The notes under the pieces are model-generated. The model had not been told where the DNA came from. It searched no databases and was given only the letters and a program-made list of their open reading frames with translations. The position numbers were made by a program, and so were the translations under genes. From the NCBI RefSeq assembly GCF_000425705.1, contig NZ_AUDY01000008.1:558001-622000 (forward strand): 64,000 nt of DNA, read 5' to 3'. Of the stretch, positions 9,201-17,583 are shown piece after piece. Within the stretch, counting starts at the first letter, position 1; every line of letters starts with the position of its first letter. Origin of the DNA: Halobacillus kuroshimensis DSM 18393. Lineage in GTDB: Bacteria; Bacillota; Bacilli; Bacillales; Halobacillaceae.

Positions 9201-9692
9201 GTATTTATGGATCATCAAAAATTCAGAGAGCAGTATGGAGATATGTCTATGCTTGATACGCCGTCCTTCCTTTATGGAATGAGACTCGGGGAGGAGATCG
9301 AAGTCGAAATCGAACAGGGGAAAACCTTGATCGTAAAACTCGTCTCGGTTGGTGAACCTCAGGTCGATGGAACGAGGACGGTATACTTTGAGCTGAATGG
9401 ACAGCCCCGGGAGGTCGTCGTCAAAGACGAAAATGTAAAAGCGGCGGTCCAGGAGCGTCCAAAAGCAGATAAAACAAATCAAAAGCATATCGGTGCGACG
9501 ATGCCCGGCACTGTGATTAAAGTTTTATCCAGTAAAGGGGAAAAGGTGAATAAAGGCGACCATTTAATGATCACGGAAGCTATGAAAATGGAAACCACCG
9601 TGCAGGCTCCTTTTGATGGTGTCATCAAAGACATTTTCGTCACTAATAATGCAGCCATTCATGTTGGCGACCTTTTGATTGAGTTTGAATGA
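6249..9692 (+). CDS. pycA: Pyruvate carboxylase
   Basis: A 1147-residue biotin enzyme converting pyruvate, bicarbonate and ATP to oxaloacetate, the main anaplerotic reaction. Domains in order: biotin carboxylase with ATP-grasp (VLVANRGEIAIR near residue 10; glycine loop GGGGRGMR near 170), carboxyltransferase with DTTFRDAHQS near 541, and a C-terminal biotinyl domain with EAMKMET near 1110, where the Lys carries biotin. Start ATG 6249 has GGGAG upstream; the longer open frame from 6162 is not supported. Single-gene unit between two terminators. Full length, no disruption. Confidence 0.97.
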   Translation: MTEAKKISKVLVANRGEIAIRVFRACTELNIRTVAVYSQEDTGSYHRYKADEAYLVGAGKKPIDAYLDIEGMIDIAKSVGVDAIHPGYGFLSENIQFARRCEEEGIVFIGPTSDHLNMFGDKVKARDQAVQAGIPVIPGSDGPVTGLKEIHDFGAKHGFPLMIKAAMGGGGRGMRVVRSAETLDESYDRARSEARAAFGSDEVYVEKLIEEPKHIEVQIIGDREGNIVHLYERDCSVQRRHQKVVEIAPSVNLSDQLREEICQAAVKLMENVSYVNAGTVEFLVTGEEFFFIEVNPRVQVEHTITEMITGVDIVQTQIMVAEGRSLHSSHIGIPKQEEIRTHGFAIQSRVTTEDPLNNFMPDTGKIMAYRSGGGFGVRLDAGNGFQGAVISPYYDSLLVKLSTWALSFDQAAHKMLRNLKEFRIRGIKTNIPFLENVVQHKQFLSGEYNTTFIDRSPELFVFPKRKDRGTKMLTYIADRTINGFEGYGNRKKPVFPKPRIPLIKHSERMHDGTKQILDEQGPEGLAAWLKSQKKVLLTDTTFRDAHQSLLATRVRTKDLENIAEPTARLLPDLFSLEMWGGATFDVSYRFLNEDPWERLLKLRAKAPNVLFQMLLRSSNAVGYKNYPDNLIREFVDKSASAGIDVFRIFDSLNWVEGMKLTINAVRESGKVAEAAMCYTGDILDTGRQKYDLTYYKKLAEELEEAGAHILGIKDMAGLLKPEAAYQLISTLKETVDIPIHLHTHDTSGNGLLTYSKAVDAGVDVVDVAAGSMAGLTSQPSANSLYYALEGHERKPELNIESYEKLGHYWEDTRKYYQDFESGMNAPHTEVYEHEMPGGQHSNLQQQAKAVGLGERWDEVKSMYRRVNDMFGDIVKVTPSSKIVGDMALYMVQNDLNEDDIYEKGESLDFPDSVIEFFQGYLGQPYGGFPAELQRIILKGREPIQVRPGELLEPVDFNNLKETLFHSLDRQVTSFDMISYALYPKVFMDHQKFREQYGDMSMLDTPSFLYGMRLGEEIEVEIEQGKTLIVKLVSVGEPQVDGTRTVYFELNGQPREVVVKDENVKAAVQERPKADKTNQKHIGATMPGTVIKVLSSKGEKVNKGDHLMITEAMKMETTVQAPFDGVIKDIFVTNNAAIHVGDLLIEFE

Positions 9693-9743
9693 AAAGAGGA
9701 TCAATGAATAACACCAGCACCTTCAATTAGGTGAACCCCCGGT

Positions 9744-9787
9744 AACCCCGCTGTTGTGCTCCCAGAGAGTACAACAGCGGGGTTTTC
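9744..9787 (+). terminator. Intrinsic terminator after pycA
   Basis: Perfect 14-bp stem (9744-9757 with 9771-9784), 13-nt loop, short T-run 9783-9786. Confidence 0.9.
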
Positions 9788-10281
9788 TATTGTGCAGCAA
9801 TTTTCCTTCGATTTTAAGCAGACCCATGTAGGAACATCCATCAATCAGGGCAGACTGATAGAAAAGGACATTTTTGTCATAGAACGTTCACTCCTGATGG
9901 TCCATGTTCCCAATACGGTCATGTAAAATAGACGGAGCGGAATTTACAACCGTATGACAGATTTAATGCATTTTCATGTACAACGTGCCGGCAGGCAGAC
10001 GAACTTTCAGTTGAACATTCCAATGAACGTTGTCAACACTCCAGACAGGGAGTGGAAAAAAGCGGGCGTGGTAGATACCAAGAGGGAGGAGGACAGGTTT
10101 CACAAAGTTGTCACAAATTCATAAAATTATCCGGTTTAAATAGATAGAAAAAACATTACATGATACAATTATTTTGATGTTTCTTGTCACTGGGATACGT
10201 GCAAGGACGGAAACATCTCCTGTTTCGTCATGAAATTGTTACAATGATGAATCGGGGGAAGTAGAAGGAGGAAGATAAACG
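9788..10281 (+). promoter_or_regulatory. Non-coding region upstream of ctaB
   Basis: About 490 bases with no credible ORF on either strand. In B. subtilis this interval holds the divergent ctaA gene; here conceptual translation of the minus strand gives no CtaA-like membrane segments. The right part contains a tandem ResD-like site (10098-10117) and, further down, an extended -10 sequence (TGA then TACAAT at 10164-10169) without a good -35, as expected for an activator-dependent promoter. The ctaB ribosome site GAAGGAGG lies just before 10282. I see nothing definable in 9790-10090. Confidence 0.6.
10098..10117 (+). promoter_or_regulatory. Tandem ResD-like operator upstream of ctaB
   Basis: Two direct repeats, TTTCACAAA (10098-10106) and TGTCACAAA (10109-10117), start exactly 11 bp apart, one helical turn. 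The ResD consensus in B. subtilis is TTTGTGAAT, whose complement begins ATTCACAAA. ResD is known to activate the cta genes in B. subtilis. They end 46 bp before the candidate -10 at 10164. The assignment is by pattern only. Confidence 0.5.
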
Positions 10282-11217
10282 ATGGACAATCCAAGAACAG
10301 TCGAATCTGCTTCTACAGAAATGATCCAAACAAAAACCCAGGAAACTACTTTGTTAGCTGATATAAAAAGTTTAATCAAAGTTGGTATTATTAACTCTAA
10401 TTTGATTACCGCGTTTACAGGGTTCTGGCTGGCCTTATATTTTACAGGCACTCAATTCACAGACCAGTGGGTCACTTTCCTGTTAACGATGCTTGGTACC
10501 GCTTTGGTAATAGCGGGTGGCTGTGTTATTAATAACTGGTATGATCGGGATATTGATCCGATCATGTCGAGAACTCAAACGCGTCCCACCGTTACAGGCT
10601 CCATATCACTGCCTGTAATTAAAAATATGGGAATCGCCCTCTCCATACTGGGGTTTGTTGTTCTGCTTTTCACTACATGGCAGGCAGCATTATGGGGGGC
10701 GTTCGGCTGGTTTGTCTACGTCGTTCTTTATACGATGTGGTCAAAACGCCGGTACACGATCAATACGGTAATTGGAAGTTTCTCGGGTGCTGTCCCGCCG
10801 CTTATCGGCTGGGCTGCGGTAGATCCGGGACTGCAGCTTGAAGCCCTGATTCTATTTCTAATCATGTTCATCTGGCAGACGCCTCACTTCCTGGCGCTTG
10901 CCATGAAGAAAAAAGATGAATATAAAGCTGCGGGTATTCCGATGCTGCCTGTTGTACACGGGTTTAAGATGACTAAGCGGCAGATCGTCGTCTACGTCGC
11001 ATGTCTTCTGCCCCTGCCGGTATATCTGGCATCACTGGGTCCTGTTTTTCTTGTTACAGCTTTCCTTTTATCCTTTGGCTGGCTGGCCCTGGGTATAGCT
11101 GGTTTCTTTATGAAGAATGATGATAAATGGGCCACATGGATGTTTGTTTATTCTTTGAATTATATGACCATCCTGTTTTTTATGATGGTAATCGTGACAC
11201 TGCCTTTCCCATTTTAA
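10282..11217 (+). CDS. ctaB: Protoheme IX farnesyltransferase (heme O synthase)
   Basis: A 311-residue integral membrane prenyltransferase of the UbiA superfamily that joins farnesyl to heme B to give heme O for the terminal oxidase. About nine hydrophobic helices; the Asp-rich NNWYDRDIDPIMSRTQTRP motif (near residues 85-103) and a second Asp-containing loop near residue 210 are visible. Start ATG 10282 behind GAAGGAGG. It opens the cta block, but a GC-rich hairpin separates it from ctaC. The partner heme A synthase gene ctaA is not adjacent. Confidence 0.95.
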   Translation: MDNPRTVESASTEMIQTKTQETTLLADIKSLIKVGIINSNLITAFTGFWLALYFTGTQFTDQWVTFLLTMLGTALVIAGGCVINNWYDRDIDPIMSRTQTRPTVTGSISLPVIKNMGIALSILGFVVLLFTTWQAALWGAFGWFVYVVLYTMWSKRRYTINTVIGSFSGAVPPLIGWAAVDPGLQLEALILFLIMFIWQTPHFLALAMKKKDEYKAAGIPMLPVVHGFKMTKRQIVVYVACLLPLPVYLASLGPVFLVTAFLLSFGWLALGIAGFFMKNDDKWATWMFVYSLNYMTILFFMMVIVTLPFPF

Positions 11218-11219
11218 TG

Positions 11220-11246
11220 AACTGACCCCCTCTCCGGGGGTCGGTT
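11220..11246 (+). terminator. Hairpin between ctaB and ctaC
   Basis: GC-rich stem (11224-11230 with 11236-11242, extended with one mismatch to AAC/GTT), tight 4-5 nt loop, followed by TTATTAAAT rather than a clean T-run. Possible partial terminator or mRNA processing/stability element setting ctaB apart from ctaCDEF. Confidence 0.55.
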
Positions 11247-11289
11247 ATTAAATAAATCATGCATGACAAAAGAAAGAGAGGTATTTCAG

Positions 11290-12354
11290 ATGAGAGGTTG
11301 GATGGGAAAATTCCGTTCGTTATTACTCTTTGGTGCACTGACACTGATTCTTACCGGTTGTGGTATTGAAAATGTTAGCGCTTTAAAACCAAAGGGCTAC
11401 GGATCGGAATTATTATTTGATCTAATGATGATCAGCATTGCAATCATGATTTTTGTCTTTGTTATCGTCATGGCAATCTATGCTTTCGTTCTATTCCGAT
11501 TCCGGGAGAAAAAAGGACAGGAAGACGTGATTCCAAAGCAGACGGAAGGAAACAAGGCGTTGGAAGTGATCTGGACAGTCATTCCAATTATTCTCCTGCT
11601 TGTACTTGCAATCCCTACGGTACAGGCAACGTTTGATCTTGCGGATCAATCCTCCCAGGATGATGAAGGGACACTGACGATTGATGTAACAGGAAATCAG
11701 TATTGGTGGCAGTTTACATACGCCGACCAGGAAATTTCAACGAGCCAGGAACTCTATATACCTACAAATGAAAGGGTATACTTAAACATGAAATCCAGCG
11801 ATGTGATCCATTCATTCTGGGTTCCTGCTATTTCTGGTAAGATGGACACCAATCCTGGTGAAAACACGAACACGATGTACTTAGAAGCTTATGAAGAAGG
11901 GGTTTATGAAGGGTTCTGTGCGGAATTGTGCGGTCCTTCCCATTCATTGATGTACTTTAAAGTTATAGCGGTCAGTCCTGACCAATATGACCAGTGGGTG
12001 GAGGACATGAAAAATGTGGATCCTGAAGCCGAACCTGAAACCGCTTCAGCTCAGGAAGGGCAGGAATTGTTCAACAACAACTGCATGAGCTGCCATGCTA
12101 TCGGCGGAGGTTCCGCAGGGGTAGGCCCCAACCTGGCCAACTTCGGAAACCGTTCCAAAATCGCCGGTATTCTTGAGCCTACAAAAGAAAATCTGAAAGA
12201 CTGGATCGTACACCCTGATGAAATCAAGCCGGGCAACCAAATGCCTGCAGAGCTCGTGACAGAGGAAGAGGCAGATAAGATTGCTGATTATCTGCTGGAG
12301 CTGCAGCATTCGGATGTCGGTCAGGACGTTCCTGTCATTGAAGCAAGCGAATAA
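11290..12354 (+). CDS. ctaC: Cytochrome caa3 oxidase subunit II
   Basis: A 354-residue lipoprotein subunit. It has a signal peptide with lipobox LTGC (near residue 24), two transmembrane helices (about 40-65 and 88-108), a periplasm-facing cupredoxin domain with the CuA ligands CAELCGPSH...M (near residues 210-221) and a C-terminal cytochrome c domain with heme motif CMSCH (near residue 266). It accepts electrons and passes them to subunit I. ATG 11290 with GAGAGG 8 nt upstream is favoured over the in-frame ATG 11263, which has no ribosome site and would extend the signal peptide. Confidence 0.95.
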   Translation: MRGWMGKFRSLLLFGALTLILTGCGIENVSALKPKGYGSELLFDLMMISIAIMIFVFVIVMAIYAFVLFRFREKKGQEDVIPKQTEGNKALEVIWTVIPIILLLVLAIPTVQATFDLADQSSQDDEGTLTIDVTGNQYWWQFTYADQEISTSQELYIPTNERVYLNMKSSDVIHSFWVPAISGKMDTNPGENTNTMYLEAYEEGVYEGFCAELCGPSHSLMYFKVIAVSPDQYDQWVEDMKNVDPEAEPETASAQEGQELFNNNCMSCHAIGGGSAGVGPNLANFGNRSKIAGILEPTKENLKDWIVHPDEIKPGNQMPAELVTEEEADKIADYLLELQHSDVGQDVPVIEASE

Positions 12355-12389
12355 GTTTTACGAAAGAGGTTGAAAAGGGAGGTTAAAGC

Positions 12390-14258
12390 GTGAGTACTGC
12401 AACAGCACAAAAGCGTGGGCTCGGCGCTGCGATTTGGGATTACTTAACTACGGTTGATCACAAAAAAATAGCCCACTTATATTTGGTAGCCGGCGGATTG
12501 TTTTTCTTAATCGGCGGACTTGAAGCCATGTTAATTCGTATTCAGCTGATGAAACCGGATAACAATTTCATCTCAGCTGGACTCTATAATGAAATGATTA
12601 CGATGCATGGAACAACGATGATCTTTCTGGCAGCTATGCCGCTTATATTTGCTCTAATGAATGCGGTCGTTCCTCTGCAGATAGGGGCAAGGGACGTTGC
12701 CTTTCCATTCCTGAACTCACTCGGCTTCTGGCTGTTTTTGTTCGGAGGCCTTATGTTGAATGTTTCCTGGTTTACAGGAGGGGCACCGGATGCGGGATGG
12801 ACCAACTATGCACCGCTCTCAACATCCTCGCCGGGACACGGCGTGGACTACTATGTCATGGGGCTGCAGATCTCAGGGGCAGGAACGTTAATCGGGGGGA
12901 TTAACTTCCTTGTAACCATCGTCAATATGAGAGCGCCCGGGATGACTTATATGCGTATGCCGCTGTTCACATGGTCTACGTTCGTAACCAGCACGTTGAT
13001 TTTATTTGCTTTCCCGGCTCTGACGGTCGGCTTGTTCCTGATGATGTTTGACCGGATGTTCGGATCTGCATTCTTTGATGTAGGTCTTGGTGGTAACGTT
13101 ATTATCTGGGAACACCTTTTCTGGATTTTCGGACACCCGGAAGTATACATTTTAATTCTTCCGTTGTTCGGAGCATTCAGTGATATTTTCTCCAACTTTT
13201 CCAAGAAGCGTCTGTTCGGTTATTCCGCAATGGTATTTGCGACAGTCTTGATCGGGTTTCTTGGATTCATGGTATGGGCTCACCATATGTTTACGGTCGG
13301 AATGGGACCGATTGCCAACTCCATCTTTGCTGTAGCTACGATGGCAATTGCCGTACCTACAGGGATTAAAATCTTTAACTGGCTGTTTACGATGTGGGGT
13401 GGTCAAATTAAAATGACCGCCGCCATGCTCTGGTCCATCGCTTTTATCCCGTCGTTTACAATTGGCGGAATGACAGGGGTTATGCTTGCGGCCGCAGCAG
13501 CGGACTATCAGTATCACGATACGTATTTCGTCGTTGGACACTTCCACTACGTTATAGTTGGAGGGGTCGTCTTCGGTCTATTTGCAGCCCTTCACTACTG
13601 GTGGCCGAAAATGTTCGGTAAAGTTCTGAACGAGAAACTTGGGAAATTGGCATTCTGGCCGTTCTTCATCGGTTTCCATCTGACGTTCTTTATCCAGCAC
13701 TTCCTTGGACTTATGGGAATGCCGCGTCGTTACTGGGTCTTCCTGGAGGGGCAGGGTCTTGATGCAGGAAACTTAATCAGTACAATTGGTGCATTCCTGA
13801 TGGCTATTGGTACAGTCATCTTCCTGATTAACGTTGTGTACACGTCTGTAAAAGAGAAAAAGGTCAGCGGCGATCCTTGGAACGGCCGGACGCTCGAATG
13901 GTCCATTCCGTCCCCACCGCCGCACTACAACTTCGTTCAAACACCACTTGTACGTGGTCTTGACCCACTATGGGTGGAAAAAATGGACGGAAAAGAAGGA
14001 ATGACACCGGCAGAACCGCTGGGGGATATTCATATGCCTAACGCTTCAATCCTTCCATTTACGATTTCTCTCGGACTGTTCATCGCAGGATTTGGGTTCA
14101 TCTACCAGGTGGATGATACAGTATGGCTCATCGCCGTCTTTGCAGGTATGGGAATCACGCTTGGTTCTATGCTGATCCGCTCACTGAAAGATGATCTCGG
14201 CCATCATATTCATAAAGAAGAACTGGAAGAAGATATTAAGAAAGGGGTGGGCAGATAA
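12390..14258 (+). CDS. ctaD: Cytochrome caa3 oxidase subunit I
   Basis: A 622-residue heme-copper oxidase subunit with about 13-14 membrane helices. The heme/CuB His motifs are visible: TMHGTTM near residue 72, WIFGHPEVYIL near 248 (cross-linked His-Tyr), AHHMFTVG near 298 and VGHFHYV near 383. It reduces O2 to water and pumps protons. GTG 12390 is preceded by GGGAGG. It overlaps ctaE by one base (TAATG), implying translational coupling. Confidence 0.97.
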   Translation: MSTATAQKRGLGAAIWDYLTTVDHKKIAHLYLVAGGLFFLIGGLEAMLIRIQLMKPDNNFISAGLYNEMITMHGTTMIFLAAMPLIFALMNAVVPLQIGARDVAFPFLNSLGFWLFLFGGLMLNVSWFTGGAPDAGWTNYAPLSTSSPGHGVDYYVMGLQISGAGTLIGGINFLVTIVNMRAPGMTYMRMPLFTWSTFVTSTLILFAFPALTVGLFLMMFDRMFGSAFFDVGLGGNVIIWEHLFWIFGHPEVYILILPLFGAFSDIFSNFSKKRLFGYSAMVFATVLIGFLGFMVWAHHMFTVGMGPIANSIFAVATMAIAVPTGIKIFNWLFTMWGGQIKMTAAMLWSIAFIPSFTIGGMTGVMLAAAAADYQYHDTYFVVGHFHYVIVGGVVFGLFAALHYWWPKMFGKVLNEKLGKLAFWPFFIGFHLTFFIQHFLGLMGMPRRYWVFLEGQGLDAGNLISTIGAFLMAIGTVIFLINVVYTSVKEKKVSGDPWNGRTLEWSIPSPPPHYNFVQTPLVRGLDPLWVEKMDGKEGMTPAEPLGDIHMPNASILPFTISLGLFIAGFGFIYQVDDTVWLIAVFAGMGITLGSMLIRSLKDDLGHHIHKEELEEDIKKGVGR

Positions 14259-14881
14259 TGAGTCATGAAGATGTTCTAAATCCAAAGCATATGCCCCATG
14301 ATCCAGAAAAGGCCACCCTCGAAGGAAAAAATAAATTTCTGGGCTTTTGGTTCTTTCTTGGAGGAGAAACGGTCCTTTTCGCGAGTCTTTTCGGTACCTA
14401 TCTTGCACTGAATGGATCCACACAGGGAGAGAATACGCCTGAGCACCTGTTTGGGCTGGAACTTGTTTTCATCATGACGATGCTTCTCCTTACAAGCTCG
14501 TTGACAAGCGTTTATGCGATGTACCATATGAAAAACCATAATTTTGGCAAGATGCAGACGTGGCTTGCCATTACGGTCTTTCTCGGTCTTGCGTTTCTTG
14601 GGTGTGAGATTTATGAGTTCTACCATTACATCCATGAGTATGGATTTACGTTCCGCTCTTCAGCGTTTGGATCCGCATTCTATACGCTCGTTGGTTTCCA
14701 CGGCGGACACGTACTGTTCGGACTCAGCTGGATTACCGCTCTTCTTCTCCGGAACCGGAAGAGAGGACTGAACCTGTACAACGCTCCGAAGTATTATATT
14801 GCCAGCCTTTACTGGCACTTCATTGACGTCGTATGGGTGTTCATCTTCACCGTTGTATACCTTATGGGAAAGGTGGGTTAA
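14258..14881 (+). CDS. ctaE: Cytochrome caa3 oxidase subunit III
   Basis: A 207-residue membrane protein with five to six helices, of the type III subunit (COX3) family; the conserved GFHGGHV...G and WHFIDVVW segments near the C-terminus are present. It stabilises subunit I and proton delivery. The ATG overlaps the ctaD stop by one base. Confidence 0.96.
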   Translation: MSHEDVLNPKHMPHDPEKATLEGKNKFLGFWFFLGGETVLFASLFGTYLALNGSTQGENTPEHLFGLELVFIMTMLLLTSSLTSVYAMYHMKNHNFGKMQTWLAITVFLGLAFLGCEIYEFYHYIHEYGFTFRSSAFGSAFYTLVGFHGGHVLFGLSWITALLLRNRKRGLNLYNAPKYYIASLYWHFIDVVWVFIFTVVYLMGKVG

Positions 14882-14884
14882 CGG

Positions 14885-15211
14885 ATGGCTGATCAAACAC
14901 AATCCAAACCGATGCACAAAGTGGAATATGAGAAGCAGCAGCACAAAGAGGAAATGAAACATCAGGTCCTGACCTTTGCTTTAATGATCCTGTTTACGCT
15001 GATTGCCTTTGGAATGGTTGTCATGGAAGTGAATTCCTACTTCATCATTCCTACGCTGATCATCCTTGCTATCGTGCAAGTCGCTTTCCAGCTTTACTAT
15101 TTCATGCATATGAAAAACAAGGGGCATGACATGGTTGCACTCATGATGTACGGGGGAGCAGCTGTCGCTCTTCTGACAATCATCACCTTTACTTCGATCA
15201 TCTGGTGGTAA
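14885..15211 (+). CDS. ctaF: Cytochrome caa3 oxidase subunit IV
   Basis: A 108-residue protein with a charged, His/Lys-rich N-terminus and three hydrophobic helices (about 30-50, 55-72 and 82-103), matching bacterial cytochrome oxidase subunit IV. It follows ctaE by three bases with GGTGGG serving as ribosome site. A terminator at 15240 closes the oxidase operon. Confidence 0.93.
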   Translation: MADQTQSKPMHKVEYEKQQHKEEMKHQVLTFALMILFTLIAFGMVVMEVNSYFIIPTLIILAIVQVAFQLYYFMHMKNKGHDMVALMMYGGAAVALLTIITFTSIIWW

Positions 15212-15239
15212 TCAATTAAAATCAGATAGGTGAAAAGCG

Positions 15240-15265
15240 AAAAGACCGGGTATCCGGTCTTTTTG
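15240..15265 (+). terminator. Intrinsic terminator after ctaF
   Basis: Perfect 10-bp stem 15240-15249 with 15254-15263 around a GTAT loop, then T residues. Confidence 0.9.
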
Positions 15266-15388
15266 CGTCTATCAACAGTTATGGCTAAATTATGAACAAT
15301 CGTAAAATTCTGCCTGGAAGGCTCGTTTTTTATTGATAAATTAGGTAAAATGAAGACGTAAAAGTCTACAATCTGAGGTGAGACACCA

Positions 15389-16288
15389 ATGTGGTTGGAA
15401 CTACAAATATTCGGGTTTCGGGCATTATGGAGTCCTTTATACTTCCTGTTTGTTCTCGGACTGGCTCTGGTCTATTTCTATATTACAGGCCCCGGCAGGA
15501 AAAAGGGGGAGGAGAGGCCGAATACAGCCCGGCAGTTTATGTTTTATACGGGCCTTGTGCTCTTGTATATCGTAAAAGGATCTCCTGTTGATTTACTGGG
15601 GCACATCATGTTTACGGCCCATATGACGCAGATGGCTTTGTATTATCTTTTGTTTCCGATCCTCATTATCCGTGGGATTCCCGCATGGATATGGGAATGG
15701 CTGTTCAAACAGAACGTTGTACGTCCGGTCATGAAGCTGTTGACGAAGCCACTCTTATCTTTAATTTTGTTTAATGGGTTGTTTTCGCTTTATCATATGC
15801 CGGTCATTTTTGACTACGCCAAATCCAGTGAAACCGCCCATGCGGTGATTACTACGGTCATTTTGATTACCGCCTTTTGTATGTGGATTTCTATATTTCC
15901 ACCTCTCGAAAGTATGGACGCTCTCAGTCCTATTATGAAAATCGGATTCATATTTGCGAATGGGGTACTGATTACACCAGCGTGCGGGTTGATTATATTT
16001 GCAGGGTCTCCGCTGTATGCGACCTATTCAGAAGCAGGCGCATGGCTGCAGGCCATGAGTCTGTGCGTACCCGTTAACGTGCTGTCGGACTTATCCGCAA
16101 GTTTAAGCGGGCCGGCCTATTTCACTCCGATGCCGCTAATTGAAGATCAGCAGCTGGGTGGAATCATTATGAAGGTGACGCAGGAAATCATTTTCGGTTC
16201 CGTCATCGCCTATATTTTCTTCAGCTGGTTCAACCGTGAGCGTGACACCATTGATCCGCTTCCTGGTGAGCTGTCGTCGGAAACATAG
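15389..16288 (+). CDS. ctaG: Cytochrome c oxidase assembly factor CtaG
   Basis: A 299-residue membrane protein with about seven helices, of the caa3 CtaG family (unrelated to the mitochondrial Cox11-type CtaG). Such proteins are needed for active caa3 oxidase, probably in copper insertion. The conserved HMxxHM-type segment (GHIMFTAHMTQM near residue 71) and a late M-rich segment are seen. ATG 15389 is preceded by GAGGTGA. It is 177 bases after ctaF, beyond a terminator, so it has its own promoter. It is probably cotranscribed with the DUF420 gene. Confidence 0.92.
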   Translation: MWLELQIFGFRALWSPLYFLFVLGLALVYFYITGPGRKKGEERPNTARQFMFYTGLVLLYIVKGSPVDLLGHIMFTAHMTQMALYYLLFPILIIRGIPAWIWEWLFKQNVVRPVMKLLTKPLLSLILFNGLFSLYHMPVIFDYAKSSETAHAVITTVILITAFCMWISIFPPLESMDALSPIMKIGFIFANGVLITPACGLIIFAGSPLYATYSEAGAWLQAMSLCVPVNVLSDLSASLSGPAYFTPMPLIEDQQLGGIIMKVTQEIIFGSVIAYIFFSWFNRERDTIDPLPGELSSET

Positions 16289-16315
16289 AGAGATTTATTG
16301 AGGAGAGGTGAAGGT

Positions 16316-16771
16316 ATGCCTTTGCTGCCGACGTTGAGTACTTTTTTCATCGTTTTGAGCGCTGTTTTAGTTGCAGTCGGCTGGGTGTTGATCGTGAAGG
16401 ATAAGAGGGAGCCGCACAGAAAAGTGATGATTGCGGCTGCTGTCAGTGCCCTGACATTTTTCATTATTTACGTAAGCCGGACCATTGTTGTAGGAAATAC
16501 AAGCTTTGGCGGCCCGGACGACATTAAAATTTTTTATACCATCTTTTTAATTTTTCACATCTTCCTGGCAACGGTAGGGGCGGTCTTCGGGATTGTAACA
16601 CTCGTCCTTGCTTTTAAACGGAAGATCAGCAGGCACCGGCGTGTGGGGCCCGTGACAAGCGTGATCTGGTTCTGTACTGCGGTTACCGGAGTAGCCGTCT
16701 ACCTGCTCTTATATATCATCTATGATGGTGGTACGACCACAAGTATGATCAAGGCCATACTTGGAGGATGA
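16316..16771 (+). CDS. yozB: DUF420 (YozB-like) membrane protein
   Basis: A 151-residue protein with four membrane helices and conserved His residues in helix ends (EPHRKVM near 27, FHIFLA near 80, RHRRVG near 108), as in the DUF420 family. Members often neighbour heme-copper oxidase genes and may help oxidase assembly, but no biochemical role is established. ATG 16316 follows AGGTGAAGG; an upstream in-frame start at 16298 lacks a site. It lies 27 bases after ctaG. Confidence 0.85.
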   Translation: MPLLPTLSTFFIVLSAVLVAVGWVLIVKDKREPHRKVMIAAAVSALTFFIIYVSRTIVVGNTSFGGPDDIKIFYTIFLIFHIFLATVGAVFGIVTLVLAFKRKISRHRRVGPVTSVIWFCTAVTGVAVYLLLYIIYDGGTTTSMIKAILGG

Positions 16772-16773
16772 GG

Positions 16774-16810
16774 AAACAACGGACCGTTCGTACGGTCCGT
16801 TGTTTTTATT
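16774..16810 (+). terminator. Intrinsic terminator after DUF420 gene
   Basis: Perfect 14-bp stem (16774-16787 with 16792-16805) around TCGT, then TTTATTTT. Confidence 0.9.
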
Positions 16811-16907
16811 TTGAAAGAAATGTTTTTATTGTTTAAACCACGGGGATAAAAGGAATAAGAGAACCGATGAACATAATCTGCCTACATAATGAAAGGGATG
16901 GATACTA

Positions 16908-17447
16908 GTGGAAATAAATACAGGAAGGCTGCGGATTTTTCCGATCACCCTTGATCTGGCTCAAACCTTGATGAAGAATTCATTGGCTTTTTATTATCAA
17001 TACCAGCTCCCGTGGAACAAAAACTGGCCTCACGACGGCTTGAAAGCCATGCTGCCTCTTTACACCGAACGATTGGAGGATCGTGCGGAAGAAATGGGTT
17101 TTGGCCCGTGGGTGATGATGGACGCCGCAGGGGAACATGTCGTTGGAGATATCGGCTTTAAAGGGAGCCCTGATGAGGATGGGAACATCGAAATTGGTTA
17201 TCATGTCGTTGCCTCGGAGAGGAATGCAGGCTATGCTTCCGAAGCGGTCGGAGAGTTGTGCCGATGGGCATTCACCCAGCCGGGTGTGGAAGGCATTGAG
17301 GCTCAGTGTGATAAAGGAAATATTCCGTCACAAAAAGTTTTGATCAATAACGGATTTTCACATACAGGAAGAAGCCAGGACATTCTGGTCTTTAAGAAGG
17401 AAAAGGCGAGGAACGACCATAAACAAAATTCCTATAAGGCTAAATGA
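16908..17447 (+). CDS. GNAT N-acetyltransferase (RimJ/RimL type)
   Basis: A 179-residue acetyl-CoA-dependent acetyltransferase. The order of elements is that of the RimJ/RimL type: N-terminal TGRLRIFPIT strand, a GDIGFKG strand near residue 80, the IEIGYHVVASERNAGYASEAV acetyl-CoA loop region (near 94-114) and a late NIPSQKVLINNGF motif. The acceptor is unknown: ribosomal protein N-terminus, antibiotic or small amine. GTG 16908 with AAGGGATGG upstream. Stand-alone gene between two terminators. Confidence 0.88.
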   Translation: MEINTGRLRIFPITLDLAQTLMKNSLAFYYQYQLPWNKNWPHDGLKAMLPLYTERLEDRAEEMGFGPWVMMDAAGEHVVGDIGFKGSPDEDGNIEIGYHVVASERNAGYASEAVGELCRWAFTQPGVEGIEAQCDKGNIPSQKVLINNGFSHTGRSQDILVFKKEKARNDHKQNSYKAK

Positions 17448-17453
17448 AGCAGA

Positions 17454-17484
17454 AAAAAACCTGAAGCACAGCTTCAGGTTTTTT
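17454..17484 (+). terminator. Intrinsic terminator after GNAT gene
   Basis: Perfect stem 17454-17467 with 17471-17484, 3-nt loop, T-run inside the 3' arm. Confidence 0.88.
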
Positions 17485-17583
17485 GTTTGTAGAAAAGTAC
17501 TCCCATAAGGAAGCGTTCTGTTTTGGTGGATTTCTCCTGCCGGACTTTGGGCAGGATGTGATCTACATACAGTGTCATTGATG

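Noticed and set aside
9788-10281. Possible decayed ctaA in the pycA-ctaB gap
   Set aside because: Minus-strand translation shows no hydrophobic helices or His motifs of CtaA; the region looks simply non-coding.
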